Below, piece after piece: positions 17,271-26,282 of a DNA stretch of 64,000 bases. Positions within the stretch are counted from its first letter, which is position 1. Each line of letters opens with the position of its first letter. Under the pieces are notes generated by a model. That model saw nothing but the letters and a program-made list of their open reading frames with translations. It was not told the origin of the DNA and ran no database searches. A program made the translations under genes and the position numbers. The stretch is from the NCBI RefSeq assembly GCF_007097365.1, contig NZ_VJZR01000002.1, forward strand, positions 62,001 through 126,000, in the 5' to 3' direction. The DNA is from Flavobacterium franklandianum. Its GTDB lineage: Bacteria; Bacteroidota; Bacteroidia; Flavobacteriales; Flavobacteriaceae.

Positions 17271-17984
17271 ATGACAAAGTTAAGCGTAAATATTAACAAA
17301 ATAGCTACTTTACGAAACGCTCGTGGAGGAAATGTTCCCGATTTACTAAAAGTAGCCACCGATATTCAAAAATTTGGTGGACAGGGAATCACTATTCATC
17401 CAAGACCCGACGAAAGGCATATTCGTTATCAAGATGCCCGAGATTTGAAATCGATCGTTTACACCGAATACAATATCGAAGGAAATCCTGAGAGGAGCTT
17501 CATCGATTTGGTTCTCGAAATCAAACCCGAACAAGTGACTTTGGTGCCCGATGCAGTTGATGCAATAACCTCAAATGCAGGTTGGGACACTATTAAAAAC
17601 AAGGATTTTTTAACCGAAATGGTACAAGAATTTCAAAGAAACGGAATCAGAACTTCTATTTTTGTGGACCCTGTTCTCGAAATGATTGAAGGTGCCAAAA
17701 TTATTGGAACCGAAAGAATCGAATTGTATACTGAAGCTTTTGCCCACGATTACGGTTTGGGAAACAAAAATGGAATTGACCCTTATGTTAAATCTGCAGT
17801 TTTGGCAAATGAATTGGGCTTGGGGATCAATGCGGGGCACGATTTGAGTCTCGACAATATTCAGTTTTTTAATCAAAATATTCCCGGATTATTGGAGGTT
17901 TCTATTGGTCACGCACTCATTTCCGAAGCTATTTATTTGGGATTGGACAATGTAGTCAATATGTATTTGCAAAAATTGAAATAG
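17271..17984 (+). CDS. pdxJ: Pyridoxine 5'-phosphate synthase
   Basis: Last step of the DXP-dependent vitamin B6 route: condenses 1-deoxyxylulose 5-phosphate with 3-amino-2-oxopropyl phosphate. A TIM barrel of 237 residues. Motifs recognised: [17 protein letters not shown] at the N-terminus, [35 protein letters not shown], and [13 protein letters not shown] with the catalytic His. A TATTTTTG -7 box (17237-17244) lies 26 nt before the ATG. The alpha/beta hydrolase follows after a repeat-filled gap. Confidence 0.96.
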   Translation: MTKLSVNINKIATLRNARGGNVPDLLKVATDIQKFGGQGITIHPRPDERHIRYQDARDLKSIVYTEYNIEGNPERSFIDLVLEIKPEQVTLVPDAVDAITSNAGWDTIKNKDFLTEMVQEFQRNGIRTSIFVDPVLEMIEGAKIIGTERIELYTEAFAHDYGLGNKNGIDPYVKSAVLANELGLGINAGHDLSLDNIQFFNQNIPGLLEVSIGHALISEAIYLGLDNVVNMYLQKLK

Positions 17985-18014
17985 TTTTTAATAAATAGAA
18001 AAGAATTTGGAAAG

Positions 18015-18054
18015 CAATCTGCAATCTAAAATCTGCAATCTGCAATCTAAAATT
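18015..18054. repeat. Degenerate AATCTGCAATCTAAAATC-type intergenic repeat
   Basis: Five head-to-tail copies of an AATCTGC/AATCTAA unit end two bases before the ATG of the hydrolase gene. Same word as at 5.75 kb. Confidence 0.75.
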
Positions 18055-18056
18055 TA

Positions 18057-18848
18057 ATGTTGTATTCAAAAATAGAAGGCGAAGGCACCCGAGCCGAAGG
18101 TGAATCGAGCGAAGCTAAACCACTACTAATTATTCATGGATTTCTAGGGATGTCTGATAATTGGAAAACAATCGGGACGCAATTCGCAGCCGATGGATTT
18201 CATGTACATTTACTTGATTTGCGCAATCACGGCAAGAGTTTTCATTCGGATGAGTTTAGTTACGCAATAATGGCTCAGGATGTTTTTGATTATTGTCAAG
18301 CCAATAATCTCCAAAAAATCAATATTCTAGGGCATTCGATGGGCGGAAAAACAGCTATGCTTTTTGCCGCAAAGTATCCAGAAATGGTTGAAAAATTAAT
18401 TGTTGCCGACATTGGTCCAAAATTTTATCCTCAACATCATCAAACTATTTTCGAAGGATTGAATGCAGTGGATTTTACATTAAAACCTAGTCGAAATGAA
18501 GTCGAAGAAATTTTATCGAAATATATTTTCGATTTTGGAACACGTCAATTTCTGATGAAAAGTTTGTTCTGGCAAGAGCCGGGACAATTGGCTTTTCGAT
18601 TTAATTTGGCCGTTTTCAATGTCAATATGGATGAAATTGGAAAGCCACTTCCGGAGGATGCTATTTTCAATAAACCAACACTTTTTATTCGGGGAGGTAA
18701 TTCGAATTATATACTCGATGAAGATTTCGAATACATTAAAAAACATTTTCCAGATTCTAGAATTGAAACTATTCCGAATGTTGGGCATTGGCTTCACGCC
18801 GAAAACCCAAAATTGTTTTATGAAATTACGAGTTCTTTTTTGAAATAA
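18057..18848 (+). CDS. Alpha/beta fold hydrolase (YbfF-like esterase)
   Basis: 263 residues. The oxyanion segment IIHGFLGMSDNWKT, the nucleophile elbow GHSMGG (about Ser100), and the late catalytic His in NVGHWLHAE are all present. HLLDLRNHGKSFHS places it with the YbfF-type thioesterases/esterases; substrate unknown. No signal peptide, so cytoplasmic. Oddity: after MLYSKIEG comes an extra Glu/Ser/Arg-rich stretch (EGTRAEGESSEAK) before PLLIIHG. This segment is normally very short in such proteins, and its DNA is more GC-rich than the surroundings, so it may be a small insertion. Converges on a T9SS cargo gene, sharing a bidirectional terminator. Confidence 0.9.
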   Translation: MLYSKIEGEGTRAEGESSEAKPLLIIHGFLGMSDNWKTIGTQFAADGFHVHLLDLRNHGKSFHSDEFSYAIMAQDVFDYCQANNLQKINILGHSMGGKTAMLFAAKYPEMVEKLIVADIGPKFYPQHHQTIFEGLNAVDFTLKPSRNEVEEILSKYIFDFGTRQFLMKSLFWQEPGQLAFRFNLAVFNVNMDEIGKPLPEDAIFNKPTLFIRGGNSNYILDEDFEYIKKHFPDSRIETIPNVGHWLHAENPKLFYEITSSFLK

Positions 18849-18857
18849 AAGCATAAA

Positions 18858-18889
18858 AAAGCCCTTTTCATCAATTTGAAAAGGGCTTT
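18858..18889. terminator. Bidirectional terminator
   Basis: A perfect 13-bp stem (AAAGCCCTTTTCA / TGAAAAGGGCTTT) with a 6-nt loop lies between convergent genes. Flanking As and Ts give a U-run in both directions. Confidence 0.9.
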
Positions 18890-18908
18890 ATCTTTGAAAA
18901 ACTACGAT

Positions 18909-20225
18909 TTAGTTTTTCATAATTTTTATAGTTTCTGTTTTTCCAGAATCAGAAGTTACTTTCAATAAATAGGCACCAGTTTGTAGCGATTTTAAATCTA
19001 AGTTAACATTATTTAACGCCGAAAAATTAGATTTATAAACTTGTTTTCCTAGTAAATCAAAAACGGAAGCTTCTTTTATTAGGGATGTTTCAGACTTTAG
19101 ATATAATGTTCCATTTGTTGGATTTGGATACGCAGCAATTTGTTTATTATTATCAAAACTAGGGTTTTTTAAAGGTATTCCTGTGAATTTAGATATCCCT
19201 CCGGTTGTTGCGTCAGTATTCATTCCAGCCGAAAATCCAAAACTATCATTCAAGAAAGCTAATGTTCCGTGAAAAACCGCTGTGTCTATAGTTGTCCAGG
19301 TTAATCCATTGTCTATGCTGTAAGAAGAACCAAAAGGGTTTGCTGCAGCTCCGGCAATAACTGTTGACGTTCCTGGTATATAGGCAATTACGGTTTTGTA
19401 AAAATCAGGTGTCGTAATTGGAGTCCAAGTTGTACCGCCATCTGTAGTTTTATAAAGTTTTTGAGTGTCTTCAACCATTAAAATGCCCTTGTTTGCATCT
19501 GAAAAGCTAAATCTATCTAATCCAAAATCAATACTAACCACAGAATCTGTAACAGTCCAAGACAAACCTTTATCCATAGATTTAAAAATTCTACCTGCTG
19601 ATGTGCCAAACCAAAAAGTGTTTCCACTAATAGAAGTCACTCCCACATAACCTGTTTCCCCAGCTAAAGAATCGGGAATGTTTGCTCCAATAACTCGGTT
19701 CCAATTGTTTCCTCCGTCTGATGTCGTGTAAATTTCGAAACTTCCACTTTCTGTATCGCCACCTGTAACGCCATTTAAGGCATCCCAAAAATGAACAAAA
19801 CTTGTGTAAGAATCGGTAGGATTGTTGAACAAAGCGGTAGTTTGTTTAGTCCAAGTAAGCCCACCATCGGTTGTTTTCCATACACCACCAAGATCGCTAA
19901 CGTCTGGAGCGGCTGATATCCAAGCGATTTGATCTGAAATAGCTGAAATACTCGTAATCCCCAATCCAGCGGTATTAGTGCCTAAATTTATCGTTCCAGG
20001 AGTCCAAGTTTCTCCGCCATCAGTGCTTTTAGTAAATTCTTTTATGGTATAGTCTGGTATCGCAGAATTATCTAAAGCAATACCCCAAATCACGCTCGCG
20101 TCTACAATTGAAATACTACTTAAAGTTCTGTTAGCAGTTGCAAATCCAGTTGCTTTTTCAGACCAAAATTGGGCATTTGCAACAAACGAACTCATCATTA
20201 TCAGGAAAAGTAATAGTTTTTTCAT
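18909..20225 (-). CDS. Secreted YCF48/sialidase-like beta-propeller with T9SS type A sorting domain
   Basis: About 438 residues. A signal peptide (MKKLLLFLIMMSSFVANAQ) supports the start at 20225 rather than an upstream in-frame ATG. The body has at least five Asp-box-like repeats (TTDGGLTWT, TSDGGNNWN, SMDKGLSWT, TTDGGTTWT, SIDNGLTWT), indicating a beta-propeller of the YCF48/sialidase kind. The last ~75 residues (from AAYPNPTNGTLYLKSE to GAYLLKVTSDSGKTETIKI) are a type A T9SS C-terminal sorting domain, so the protein should be exported through the outer membrane and attached or released. Substrate unknown. Confidence 0.9.
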   Translation of the reverse strand: MKKLLLFLIMMSSFVANAQFWSEKATGFATANRTLSSISIVDASVIWGIALDNSAIPDYTIKEFTKSTDGGETWTPGTINLGTNTAGLGITSISAISDQIAWISAAPDVSDLGGVWKTTDGGLTWTKQTTALFNNPTDSYTSFVHFWDALNGVTGGDTESGSFEIYTTSDGGNNWNRVIGANIPDSLAGETGYVGVTSISGNTFWFGTSAGRIFKSMDKGLSWTVTDSVVSIDFGLDRFSFSDANKGILMVEDTQKLYKTTDGGTTWTPITTPDFYKTVIAYIPGTSTVIAGAAANPFGSSYSIDNGLTWTTIDTAVFHGTLAFLNDSFGFSAGMNTDATTGGISKFTGIPLKNPSFDNNKQIAAYPNPTNGTLYLKSETSLIKEASVFDLLGKQVYKSNFSALNNVNLDLKSLQTGAYLLKVTSDSGKTETIKIMKN

Positions 20226-20427
20226 AGTTTTAAATTTAAGAATATAAAACAAAGATAAAGAAAATCATACATATTTAGAAAATTTATTTTACTTTTGAAA
20301 TAAAAAAAAACATGAAATGAGCATAAATGATAATTGGTTGCAGACACCAATGAAGATAAGCGACGCGAGCTTTCGCGAACAGTCGAAGCAATTACATACG
20401 AACAATAAAAACAGTAAATATTTACAT

Positions 20428-20769
20428 ATGAAACTACTTGTCAGGATTATTATTACATCGGTATTGGTTTTGGTTATTTCCAATTTTATGACCGGCGTTC
20501 ACGTTGCTGGTTTTGTTACATCATTGCTTGTAGCCGTTGTGTTGGGATTACTCAATATTTTCATAAAACCAATATTTGTATTGTTAACACTTCCGTTTAC
20601 CATTATTACTTTAGGGTTATTTTTGCTGGTTATCAACGCTATAATTATCTTGTTATGTACCAATATAGTTGGGGGATTTAGTGTAGATACTTTTTGGACA
20701 GCATTGCTTTTTAGTGTTGTATTGTCTCTTTCTCAGTCTATTTTGTTTGCAATTGTAGGCAAAGATTAA
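20428..20769 (+). CDS. Small four-helix membrane protein, YvlD/phage holin IV-like family
   Basis: 113 residues starting MKLLVRIIITSVLVLV, with four predicted transmembrane helices. The family signature GLLNIFIKPIFVLLTLPFTI is in the middle, followed by LGLFLLVINAIIILL. Called 'phage holin family' in databases, but chromosomal YvlD-like proteins are not lysis proteins; role unknown. The frame is open back to 20317, but the extra 37 residues are hydrophilic, unlike the family, and cross a GC-rich inverted repeat, so I start at the ATG at 20428. Confidence 0.82.
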   Translation: MKLLVRIIITSVLVLVISNFMTGVHVAGFVTSLLVAVVLGLLNIFIKPIFVLLTLPFTIITLGLFLLVINAIIILLCTNIVGGFSVDTFWTALLFSVVLSLSQSILFAIVGKD

Positions 20770-20827
20770 TAAAAAGGTATCGGATTTAAAGAGTAAATAC
20801 GAAGCGAAAATTCAATAGCTTAAAAAC

Positions 20828-20858
20828 TTGTTTGGGTTGTAAAATTTTTATAATTTTG
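20828..20858 (+). promoter_or_regulatory. Predicted Bacteroidota promoter of tig
   Basis: TTG (20828-20830), 20 nt, then TAATTTTG (20851-20858) matches the TTG / TAnnTTTG consensus of the Bacteroidota housekeeping sigma factor. The ATG of tig is 35 nt downstream. Confidence 0.7.
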
Positions 20859-20892
20859 CAACCCAATTTTATTATGTAAATTAACGAAGAAG

Positions 20893-22218
20893 ATGGATAT
20901 CAAAAGAGTAGCATTAGACGCAGTAAACGAAACAATTGTAATGACAGTTGTTCACATGGATTACAAAGGTCAAGTAGCAAAAAGAATAAACGAAAAAATG
21001 CCTTTGGCAACCGTAAAAGGTTTTAGAAAAGGGGCTGTACCAAAAGACCTTGTTGAAAAACAATATGGTAAACCAATCAAACAAGAAGAAGTTAAAAAAG
21101 TAGTTGACTTGGCTTTAGAGCGTTACTTAGCTTCAGAAAGATTAAATCTTCTAGGAACTCCTCTAGCTAAAGAAAACGAAAATTTCAATTGGGATGCTGA
21201 AGAATTAACTTTTGAATATGAAATCGGTTTGGTTCCAGCTTTCGAAATTGATTTAGATGCCAAAAATGACATCGTAAAATATATAGTAAAAGCCGATGAT
21301 AAATTAATCGACGGTCAAGTAGAACGCATACAAAAGCAATTTGGCAATCCAATTCCTCAAGAAGTGGTTGTTGAAGGTGTTGATATTAAAGGAGTTTTTA
21401 CAAACGAAGCCGAAGGAATCGGAAATACTACAACTATTACTTTGTCAATTTTCAAAGATAAAGCTACTGCTGATAAATTCATTGGTAAAAAAGTAGGTGA
21501 TGTAGTAACTGTAAATACTAAAGGTTTATTCGAAGACGATCATCAATTGATGGACTATCTTAAAGTTGGTCACGACAATGTTCACGGTATTGAAATCGAT
21601 GTTGATTTTACAATCGAAGCAATTGCTATTTCGGAACCAGCGGAGTTGAATCAAGAATTGTTCGATAAATTGTTTGGTGCTGGAATCGTAGCTTCATTAG
21701 AAGACTTGAAAGCAAAAATCAAAGAAGATGCTGAAGCTCAATTTGCGCAACAAGCCGATCAAAAATTATTAGGTGATGTAACGGAGTTTTTAATCGAAAA
21801 CACCAAATTCGATTTACCATCCGAATTCCTTAAAAAATGGTTGCAAACAGTTGGTGAGAAAAAATTATCTCCAGAAGAAGCTGAAGTAGAATATGCACGT
21901 TCTGAAAAAGGATTGCGTTTTCAATTGATCGAAGGAAAAGCGTTGGCTCAAAACGATATCAAAATCACTTTCGAAGATTTGAAAACCTTTACTACAAAAA
22001 ATATTCGTCAGCAAATGGCCCAATTCGGACAAACAAATCCAACTGACGAAGAAGTTCAAGGAATTGTTGCAAGAGTTTTGTCTAACCAAGACGAAGTAAA
22101 AAGACTTTCAGACCAAGTGGTTGCCGAGAAATTATTGGAAATCTTCAAAGTGAAAGCGAATCCAACAACTAAAGAAGTGACTTACGACGAATTTATTGCT
22201 GCTTCTTACGGAGAATAA
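20893..22218 (+). CDS. tig: Trigger factor (ribosome-associated chaperone)
   Basis: Binds at the ribosome exit tunnel and helps new proteins fold. 441 residues: an N-terminal ribosome-binding domain with the signature loop GFRKGAVPKDLVEKQYG (about residues 43-59), a middle region of about 100 residues at the FKBP-domain position but divergent, and a long helical C-terminal domain (about 250-430). The gene has its own promoter and terminator and is followed by clpP and clpX, the same order as in many bacteria (tig-clpP-clpX). Confidence 0.94.
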   Translation: MDIKRVALDAVNETIVMTVVHMDYKGQVAKRINEKMPLATVKGFRKGAVPKDLVEKQYGKPIKQEEVKKVVDLALERYLASERLNLLGTPLAKENENFNWDAEELTFEYEIGLVPAFEIDLDAKNDIVKYIVKADDKLIDGQVERIQKQFGNPIPQEVVVEGVDIKGVFTNEAEGIGNTTTITLSIFKDKATADKFIGKKVGDVVTVNTKGLFEDDHQLMDYLKVGHDNVHGIEIDVDFTIEAIAISEPAELNQELFDKLFGAGIVASLEDLKAKIKEDAEAQFAQQADQKLLGDVTEFLIENTKFDLPSEFLKKWLQTVGEKKLSPEEAEVEYARSEKGLRFQLIEGKALAQNDIKITFEDLKTFTTKNIRQQMAQFGQTNPTDEEVQGIVARVLSNQDEVKRLSDQVVAEKLLEIFKVKANPTTKEVTYDEFIAASYGE

Positions 22219-22332
22219 ATTAAAGTTGGAAGCGGGGAGTTGGAAGTTGGAAGACGTGAAAATTTCAAAGCAAAACCTGAATAACTTTATGATTTTATTA
22301 CAAAGCCAAAACAATAAAAAATAAGTATATTT

Positions 22333-22362
22333 GAGCGTCAGAAAAAATATTTTTTGACGCTC
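22333..22362 (+). terminator. Terminator after tig
   Basis: GAGCGTCA ... TGACGCTC closes a stem whose inner part (AAAAAA/TTTTTT) also pairs; TTTTG follows. It separates tig from clpP, so clpP needs its own promoter or read-through. Confidence 0.8.
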
Positions 22363-22439
22363 TTTTGTTTGAGGATTTTAAGGCTTCTAGTTGAACCACC
22401 TTAAACCTTTGAACCTTTAAACTTTTAAACTTTTTAAAA

Positions 22440-23111
22440 ATGAACTACGGTAAAGAATTTAAAAAATTTGCTACAAAACACCAAGGTGTAAACGCAATGT
22501 ACTACGACAAAATCGTAGCAGCGATGAATCCAACAAATATGACGCCTTATATTATTGAAGAACGTCAGCTGAATATTTCTCAATTAGACGTTTTTTCGAG
22601 ATTGATGATGGATAGAATTATTTTCTTGGGAACAGGAATCGATGACCAAATCGCTAATATCGTTCAAGCGCAATTGCTTTTCCTAGAAAGTGCCGATGCC
22701 TCAAAAGACATTCAAATTTATTTGAACTCTCCAGGAGGAAGCGTCTATGCAGGATTGGGAATTTATGATACGATGCAATACATCAAACCAGATGTTGCTA
22801 CAATTTGTACCGGAATGGCAGCTTCAATGGGAGCGGTTCTTTTGTGTGCTGGTGCAGCTGGAAAACGTTCGGCATTGCCGCATTCAAGAGTAATGATTCA
22901 CCAACCATCGGGCGGAGCACAAGGTGTTGCAACGGATATGGAAATCAACTTGCGTGAAATGTTGAAATTAAAAGACGAATTATACCAAATCATTTCGAGT
23001 CATTCAGGACAAACATTCGATAAAGTGCACAAAGACAGCGAGCGCGATTATTGGATGATTGCCGATGAAGCAAAAGAATACGGAATGATTGATGAAGTAT
23101 TAAGAAGATAA
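22440..23111 (+). CDS. clpP: ATP-dependent Clp protease proteolytic subunit
   Basis: Serine peptidase that forms the tetradecameric chamber of ClpXP. Catalytic triad: Ser129 (TGMAASMGAVL), His154 (MIHQPSGGAQG) and Asp203 (SERDYW), with the same 25- and 49-residue spacings as in E. coli ClpP. 223 residues, including a longer N-terminal part (about 40 residues before the conserved ISQLDVFSRLMMDRIIFLG) that may be a propeptide. The 60 nt before the ATG are a low-complexity TTAAACCTTTGAACCT-type tract. clpX lies 77 nt downstream. Confidence 0.97.
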   Translation: MNYGKEFKKFATKHQGVNAMYYDKIVAAMNPTNMTPYIIEERQLNISQLDVFSRLMMDRIIFLGTGIDDQIANIVQAQLLFLESADASKDIQIYLNSPGGSVYAGLGIYDTMQYIKPDVATICTGMAASMGAVLLCAGAAGKRSALPHSRVMIHQPSGGAQGVATDMEINLREMLKLKDELYQIISSHSGQTFDKVHKDSERDYWMIADEAKEYGMIDEVLRR

Positions 23112-23114
23112 ATT

Positions 23115-23186
23115 AAAGTTAGAGGTTAGAAATTAGAGGTACGATTGCGGACTTCTAACCTCTAACCTCTGACCTCCAACCTCAAA
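23115..23186. repeat. Degenerate CTAACCTCTAACCTC-type repeat between clpP and clpX
   Basis: The first half reads GTTAGAGGTTAGAAATTAGAGG and the second half CTTCTAACCTCTAACCTCTG, so the two halves can pair as an imperfect hairpin. The second half matches the tract upstream of tsaB. It ends at the clpX start. Confidence 0.7.
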
Positions 23187-23188
23187 AG

Positions 23189-24421
23189 ATGGCAAAACCA
23201 AAATTAGAATGTTCTTTCTGTGGAAGAAAAAAACCGGAAACCAATTTATTGATTGCTGGAATCGATGCGCACATTTGTGATAAATGTATCGAACAAGCCC
23301 ACGGAATTGTATTAGAAGAATTAAAATCAAGCGGAAAAGTAAATTTACCAACCGACTTGGTGTTGAAAAAACCAAAAGAAATTAGAGCTTTCTTGGATCA
23401 ATATGTTATTGGTCAAGACCAAACTAAAAAAGTAATGGCAGTTGCAGTTTACAATCACTACAAACGTTTGATGCAACAAGAATTGCACGACGAGGTAGAG
23501 ATCGAGAAAAGTAACATCATTATGGTAGGTCAAACCGGAACTGGTAAAACATTGGTAGCAAAAACTATTGCAAAAATGCTAGATGTTCCTTTGGCTATTG
23601 TCGATGCAACTGTTCTTACAGAAGCTGGTTATGTTGGAGAAGATGTCGAAAGTATTTTGACACGTTTACTTCAAGCTGCTGATTATGATGTCGCCAAAGC
23701 CGAAAGAGGTATTGTTTTTATTGACGAAATCGATAAAATTGCCCGCAAAAGCGATAATCCATCTATCACGCGTGATGTTTCTGGAGAAGGAGTTCAACAA
23801 GCTTTATTGAAATTATTAGAAGGAACTGTGGTAAATGTGCCGCCAAAAGGAGGAAGAAAACATCCAGACCAGAAATTCGTTGAGGTAAATACCCAAAATA
23901 TTTTGTTTATTGCTGGAGGTGCTTTCGACGGAATCGAGCGAATTATTTCCAAACGTTTGAATCGTCAGGCTGTGGGATATTCTACTTCTAAAAATGTGGA
24001 TAATATCGACAAAGACAATTTGTTACAATACATTATCCCAAAAGACATCAAGGATTTTGGTTTAATTCCAGAGATTATTGGTCGATTACCAGTTTTGACT
24101 CATATGGATCCATTAGACAGGGAAACTCTGAGAGCGATTTTGACACAACCTAAAAATGCCCTAATTAAACAATACAAAAAATTGTTTATGATGGATGAGG
24201 TTGAATTTACGATTACAGACGAAGCTTTGGATTTTATTGTCGAAAAAGCTTTGGAATACAAACTCGGAGCTCGTGGATTGCGTTCTTTATGCGAAGCTAT
24301 CCTAACCGATGCGATGTATGAATTGCCAAGTTCTGATGATAAAACATTAGAAATCGACGTAGATTATGCCAAAGAAACCTTGAATAGAAATTTATTGAAA
24401 CGATTGGAGATTGCTTCGTAA
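23189..24421 (+). CDS. clpX: ATP-dependent Clp protease ATP-binding subunit ClpX
   Basis: AAA+ unfoldase that feeds substrates to ClpP. 410 residues. The N-terminal zinc-binding domain has Cys8, Cys11, Cys30 and Cys33 ([15 protein letters not shown]). Walker A GQTGTGKT is at residues 114-121, Walker [11 protein letters not shown] follows, and the pore-loop GYVGEDV and the IGF-type ClpP-docking region are present. C-terminal sensor 2 GARGLRS. Pairs with clpP directly upstream. A strong terminator follows. Confidence 0.97.
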   Translation: MAKPKLECSFCGRKKPETNLLIAGIDAHICDKCIEQAHGIVLEELKSSGKVNLPTDLVLKKPKEIRAFLDQYVIGQDQTKKVMAVAVYNHYKRLMQQELHDEVEIEKSNIIMVGQTGTGKTLVAKTIAKMLDVPLAIVDATVLTEAGYVGEDVESILTRLLQAADYDVAKAERGIVFIDEIDKIARKSDNPSITRDVSGEGVQQALLKLLEGTVVNVPPKGGRKHPDQKFVEVNTQNILFIAGGAFDGIERIISKRLNRQAVGYSTSKNVDNIDKDNLLQYIIPKDIKDFGLIPEIIGRLPVLTHMDPLDRETLRAILTQPKNALIKQYKKLFMMDEVEFTITDEALDFIVEKALEYKLGARGLRSLCEAILTDAMYELPSSDDKTLEIDVDYAKETLNRNLLKRLEIAS

Positions 24422-24451
24422 GTAAATTTCAGGCTCAATAAAATGCAAAAC

Positions 24452-24481
24452 AAAGCTCAAAAACAGATGTTTTTGAGCTTT
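24452..24481 (+). terminator. Terminator after clpX
   Basis: A perfect 13-bp stem (AAAGCTCAAAAAC / GTTTTTGAGCTTT) with AGAT loop, 30 nt after the clpX stop. The remaining ~230 nt up to serB hold no gene that I can see. Confidence 0.88.
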
Positions 24482-24709
24482 ATTCGTTAATGGTGGGAGC
24501 TCGAAAGCCTTAAATTTTATGAATGTCAGTTTGTTAATTGTTTATGATAAATTCCTGAGGGATTTAATGTTTATATAAAACCTATTTTATTAAATCCGAA
24601 AATAAAATAATAAACTCAACCATTTGCTCTTCCCAAAAAAACATCCAATATCCTTTTTTATAACCAATAGATTGTCGATTTTTGCCCATCTTAAATTAAT
24701 ACAATAAAA

Positions 24710-25945
24710 ATGGCAACAGTAGATAAAGAGATTATTTTATTAAAAGTTTCTGGACAGGACAAACCTGGTGTAACTGCGGGTTTAACCGCTATATTGGCCA
24801 CTTATGGGGCTACCATTTTAGATATTGGTCAAGCCGATATACACGATACGCTATCTTTAGGAATTTTATTTGAAGTAAAAGCAGGTTCGGGTTCAGGCAG
24901 TGTGCTAAAAGATTTATTATTTAAGGGTTATGAATTGGGAATTAAGGTCAAATTTATTCCGATTTCGATTCCTGACTACGAAATTTGGGTAAAAGGACAA
25001 AGCAAACAACGGTATATCATTAATGTATTGGGTGAAACTTTGACCGCAACTCAATTAGCGGCTGTAACCAAAATAATGTCGGATCAAAATTTGAATATCG
25101 ACTCCATTATTAGATTAACAGGACGAACCTCAGTAGTCGATATAGAAGAATATCCTCGTTCTTGCGTGCAATTATCAGTTACAGGAACCATAGTAAACAA
25201 GGCAGCGATGACCGCCCGTTTTATGGAAGTTTCTGGAGAATTGAATGTCGATATCTCTTTTCAAGAAGACAATATGTACAGAAGAAATCGTCGTTTGGTG
25301 TGTTTCGATATGGATTCGACTTTGATTCAAACCGAAGTAATCGATGAATTGGCAGAATTAGCTGGTGTTGGCGAACAAGTGAGAGCCATTACTGAATCAG
25401 CGATGAATGGCGAAATTGATTTTAGCGAAAGCTTCAAAAAAAGAATGGCTTTGCTAGAAGGTTTGAGCGAAGATGTGTTGCACAATGTGGCTATTAATTT
25501 ACCAATAACTAAAGGCGCACATCGCTTGATGAAAGCCTTGAAATATTATGGTTATAAAACGGCTATTCTATCTGGAGGATTTACTTATTTTGGTGATTAT
25601 TTGCAAAAAGAATTAGGGATTGATTACGTTTACGCCAATCAATTGGAGATAAAAGACGGCAAACTAACAGGGAAATATCTTGGCGAAATTGTAGATGGTG
25701 CAAAAAAAGCAGAATACCTAAAAGCCATCGCCGAAAAAGAAGGCATTCACATCAACCAAACCATTGCCGTGGGTGATGGAGCGAACGATTTGCCTATGTT
25801 GAATTTGGCAGGTTTAGGAATTGCTTTTCACGCCAAACCAAAAGTTAGAGAAAGTGCTTCGACTTCTATTTCTAGCTTGGGTCTCGACGGAGTTTTATAT
25901 TTATTGGGCTATCACGATAGACATATTGATATGATGCAGGAGTAA
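24710..25945 (+). CDS. serB: Phosphoserine phosphatase with N-terminal ACT domains
   Basis: Last step of L-serine synthesis, dephosphorylating O-phosphoserine. The N-terminal ~185 residues contain two ACT-like regulatory domains (VSGQDKPGVTAGLTAILA; then about 100-180). The HAD catalytic domain begins at RRLVCFDMDSTLIQTE with nucleophile Asp200 and Asp202, and continues with motif II (AILSGGFTYFGD) and motif III/IV (AVGDGANDLPML). 411 residues matches the long ACT-containing form found in actinobacteria and Bacteroidota. The ACT domains suggest allosteric control by serine or a related amino acid. Confidence 0.95.
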   Translation: MATVDKEIILLKVSGQDKPGVTAGLTAILATYGATILDIGQADIHDTLSLGILFEVKAGSGSGSVLKDLLFKGYELGIKVKFIPISIPDYEIWVKGQSKQRYIINVLGETLTATQLAAVTKIMSDQNLNIDSIIRLTGRTSVVDIEEYPRSCVQLSVTGTIVNKAAMTARFMEVSGELNVDISFQEDNMYRRNRRLVCFDMDSTLIQTEVIDELAELAGVGEQVRAITESAMNGEIDFSESFKKRMALLEGLSEDVLHNVAINLPITKGAHRLMKALKYYGYKTAILSGGFTYFGDYLQKELGIDYVYANQLEIKDGKLTGKYLGEIVDGAKKAEYLKAIAEKEGIHINQTIAVGDGANDLPMLNLAGLGIAFHAKPKVRESASTSISSLGLDGVLYLLGYHDRHIDMMQE

Positions 25946-25967
25946 AAAATCTTGTAGCTTAAATTAC

Positions 25968-26001
25968 AAAAGCCTTAGTTCTCATTTGAGCTAAGGCTTT
26001 T
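25968..26001. terminator. Bidirectional terminator after serB
   Basis: AAAAGCCTTAG / CTAAGGCTTTT, an 11-bp perfect stem with a 12-nt loop followed by TTTTTTG. It also lies 4 nt beyond the stop of the leftward toxin remnant. Confidence 0.88.
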
Positions 26002-26004
26002 TTG

Positions 26005-26282
26005 TTAATACAATTGTTCAGATTGATTGAATATAAATGTGATGATTTCTATTGTTTCATTTTCAACTCTGTAAATCAAAGAAATATGTTGGTTAATTAC
26101 ACATTTGTGTAAATTGGCAATTTTTGATTTTGGGCAAATATGATTGTGATTTTCTACTCTATCAATTAGTTCGATTGTTTCCTTCTCAAATAATTCGACA
26201 ATATCAATATTCCATTTTTCGAAAAGTTGCTCAATAATGAAAATGTAATATTCCTTTGCAAAGCTGACCAGACAACCTTCAT
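26005..26282 (-). pseudogene. RelE/ParE-family toxin gene, frameshifted
   Basis: The minus strand starts ATG AAG GTT GTC TGG TCA (MKVVWS, the usual ParE-like start), whose A overlaps the last base of the antitoxin stop (TAATG). That frame ends after about 40 codons. Continuous homology resumes in the next frame from VSFAKEYYIFIIEQLFEKWN through ICPKSKIANLHKCVINQHISL to EIITFIFNQSEQLY, where it reaches a TAA. The resumed frame has no ATG, GTG or TTG. The total, 278 nt, is one base short of 93 codons. A single-base deletion near 26263-26266 therefore looks likely, inactivating the toxin. A sequencing error at that spot would be the alternative. Confidence 0.72.

Noticed and set aside
20317-20427. 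N-terminal extension of the YvlD-like gene
   Set aside because: Hydrophilic, crosses a GC-rich inverted repeat, and family members begin at the ATG at 20428.
20428-20769. Prophage remnant because of the 'holin' family name
   Set aside because: It is a YvlD-type chromosomal membrane protein with no phage genes around it.
22326-22333. TATATTTG -7-like box as the clpP promoter
   Set aside because: It overlaps the tig terminator and lacks a -33 TTG at the right distance; a transcript from here would terminate at once.
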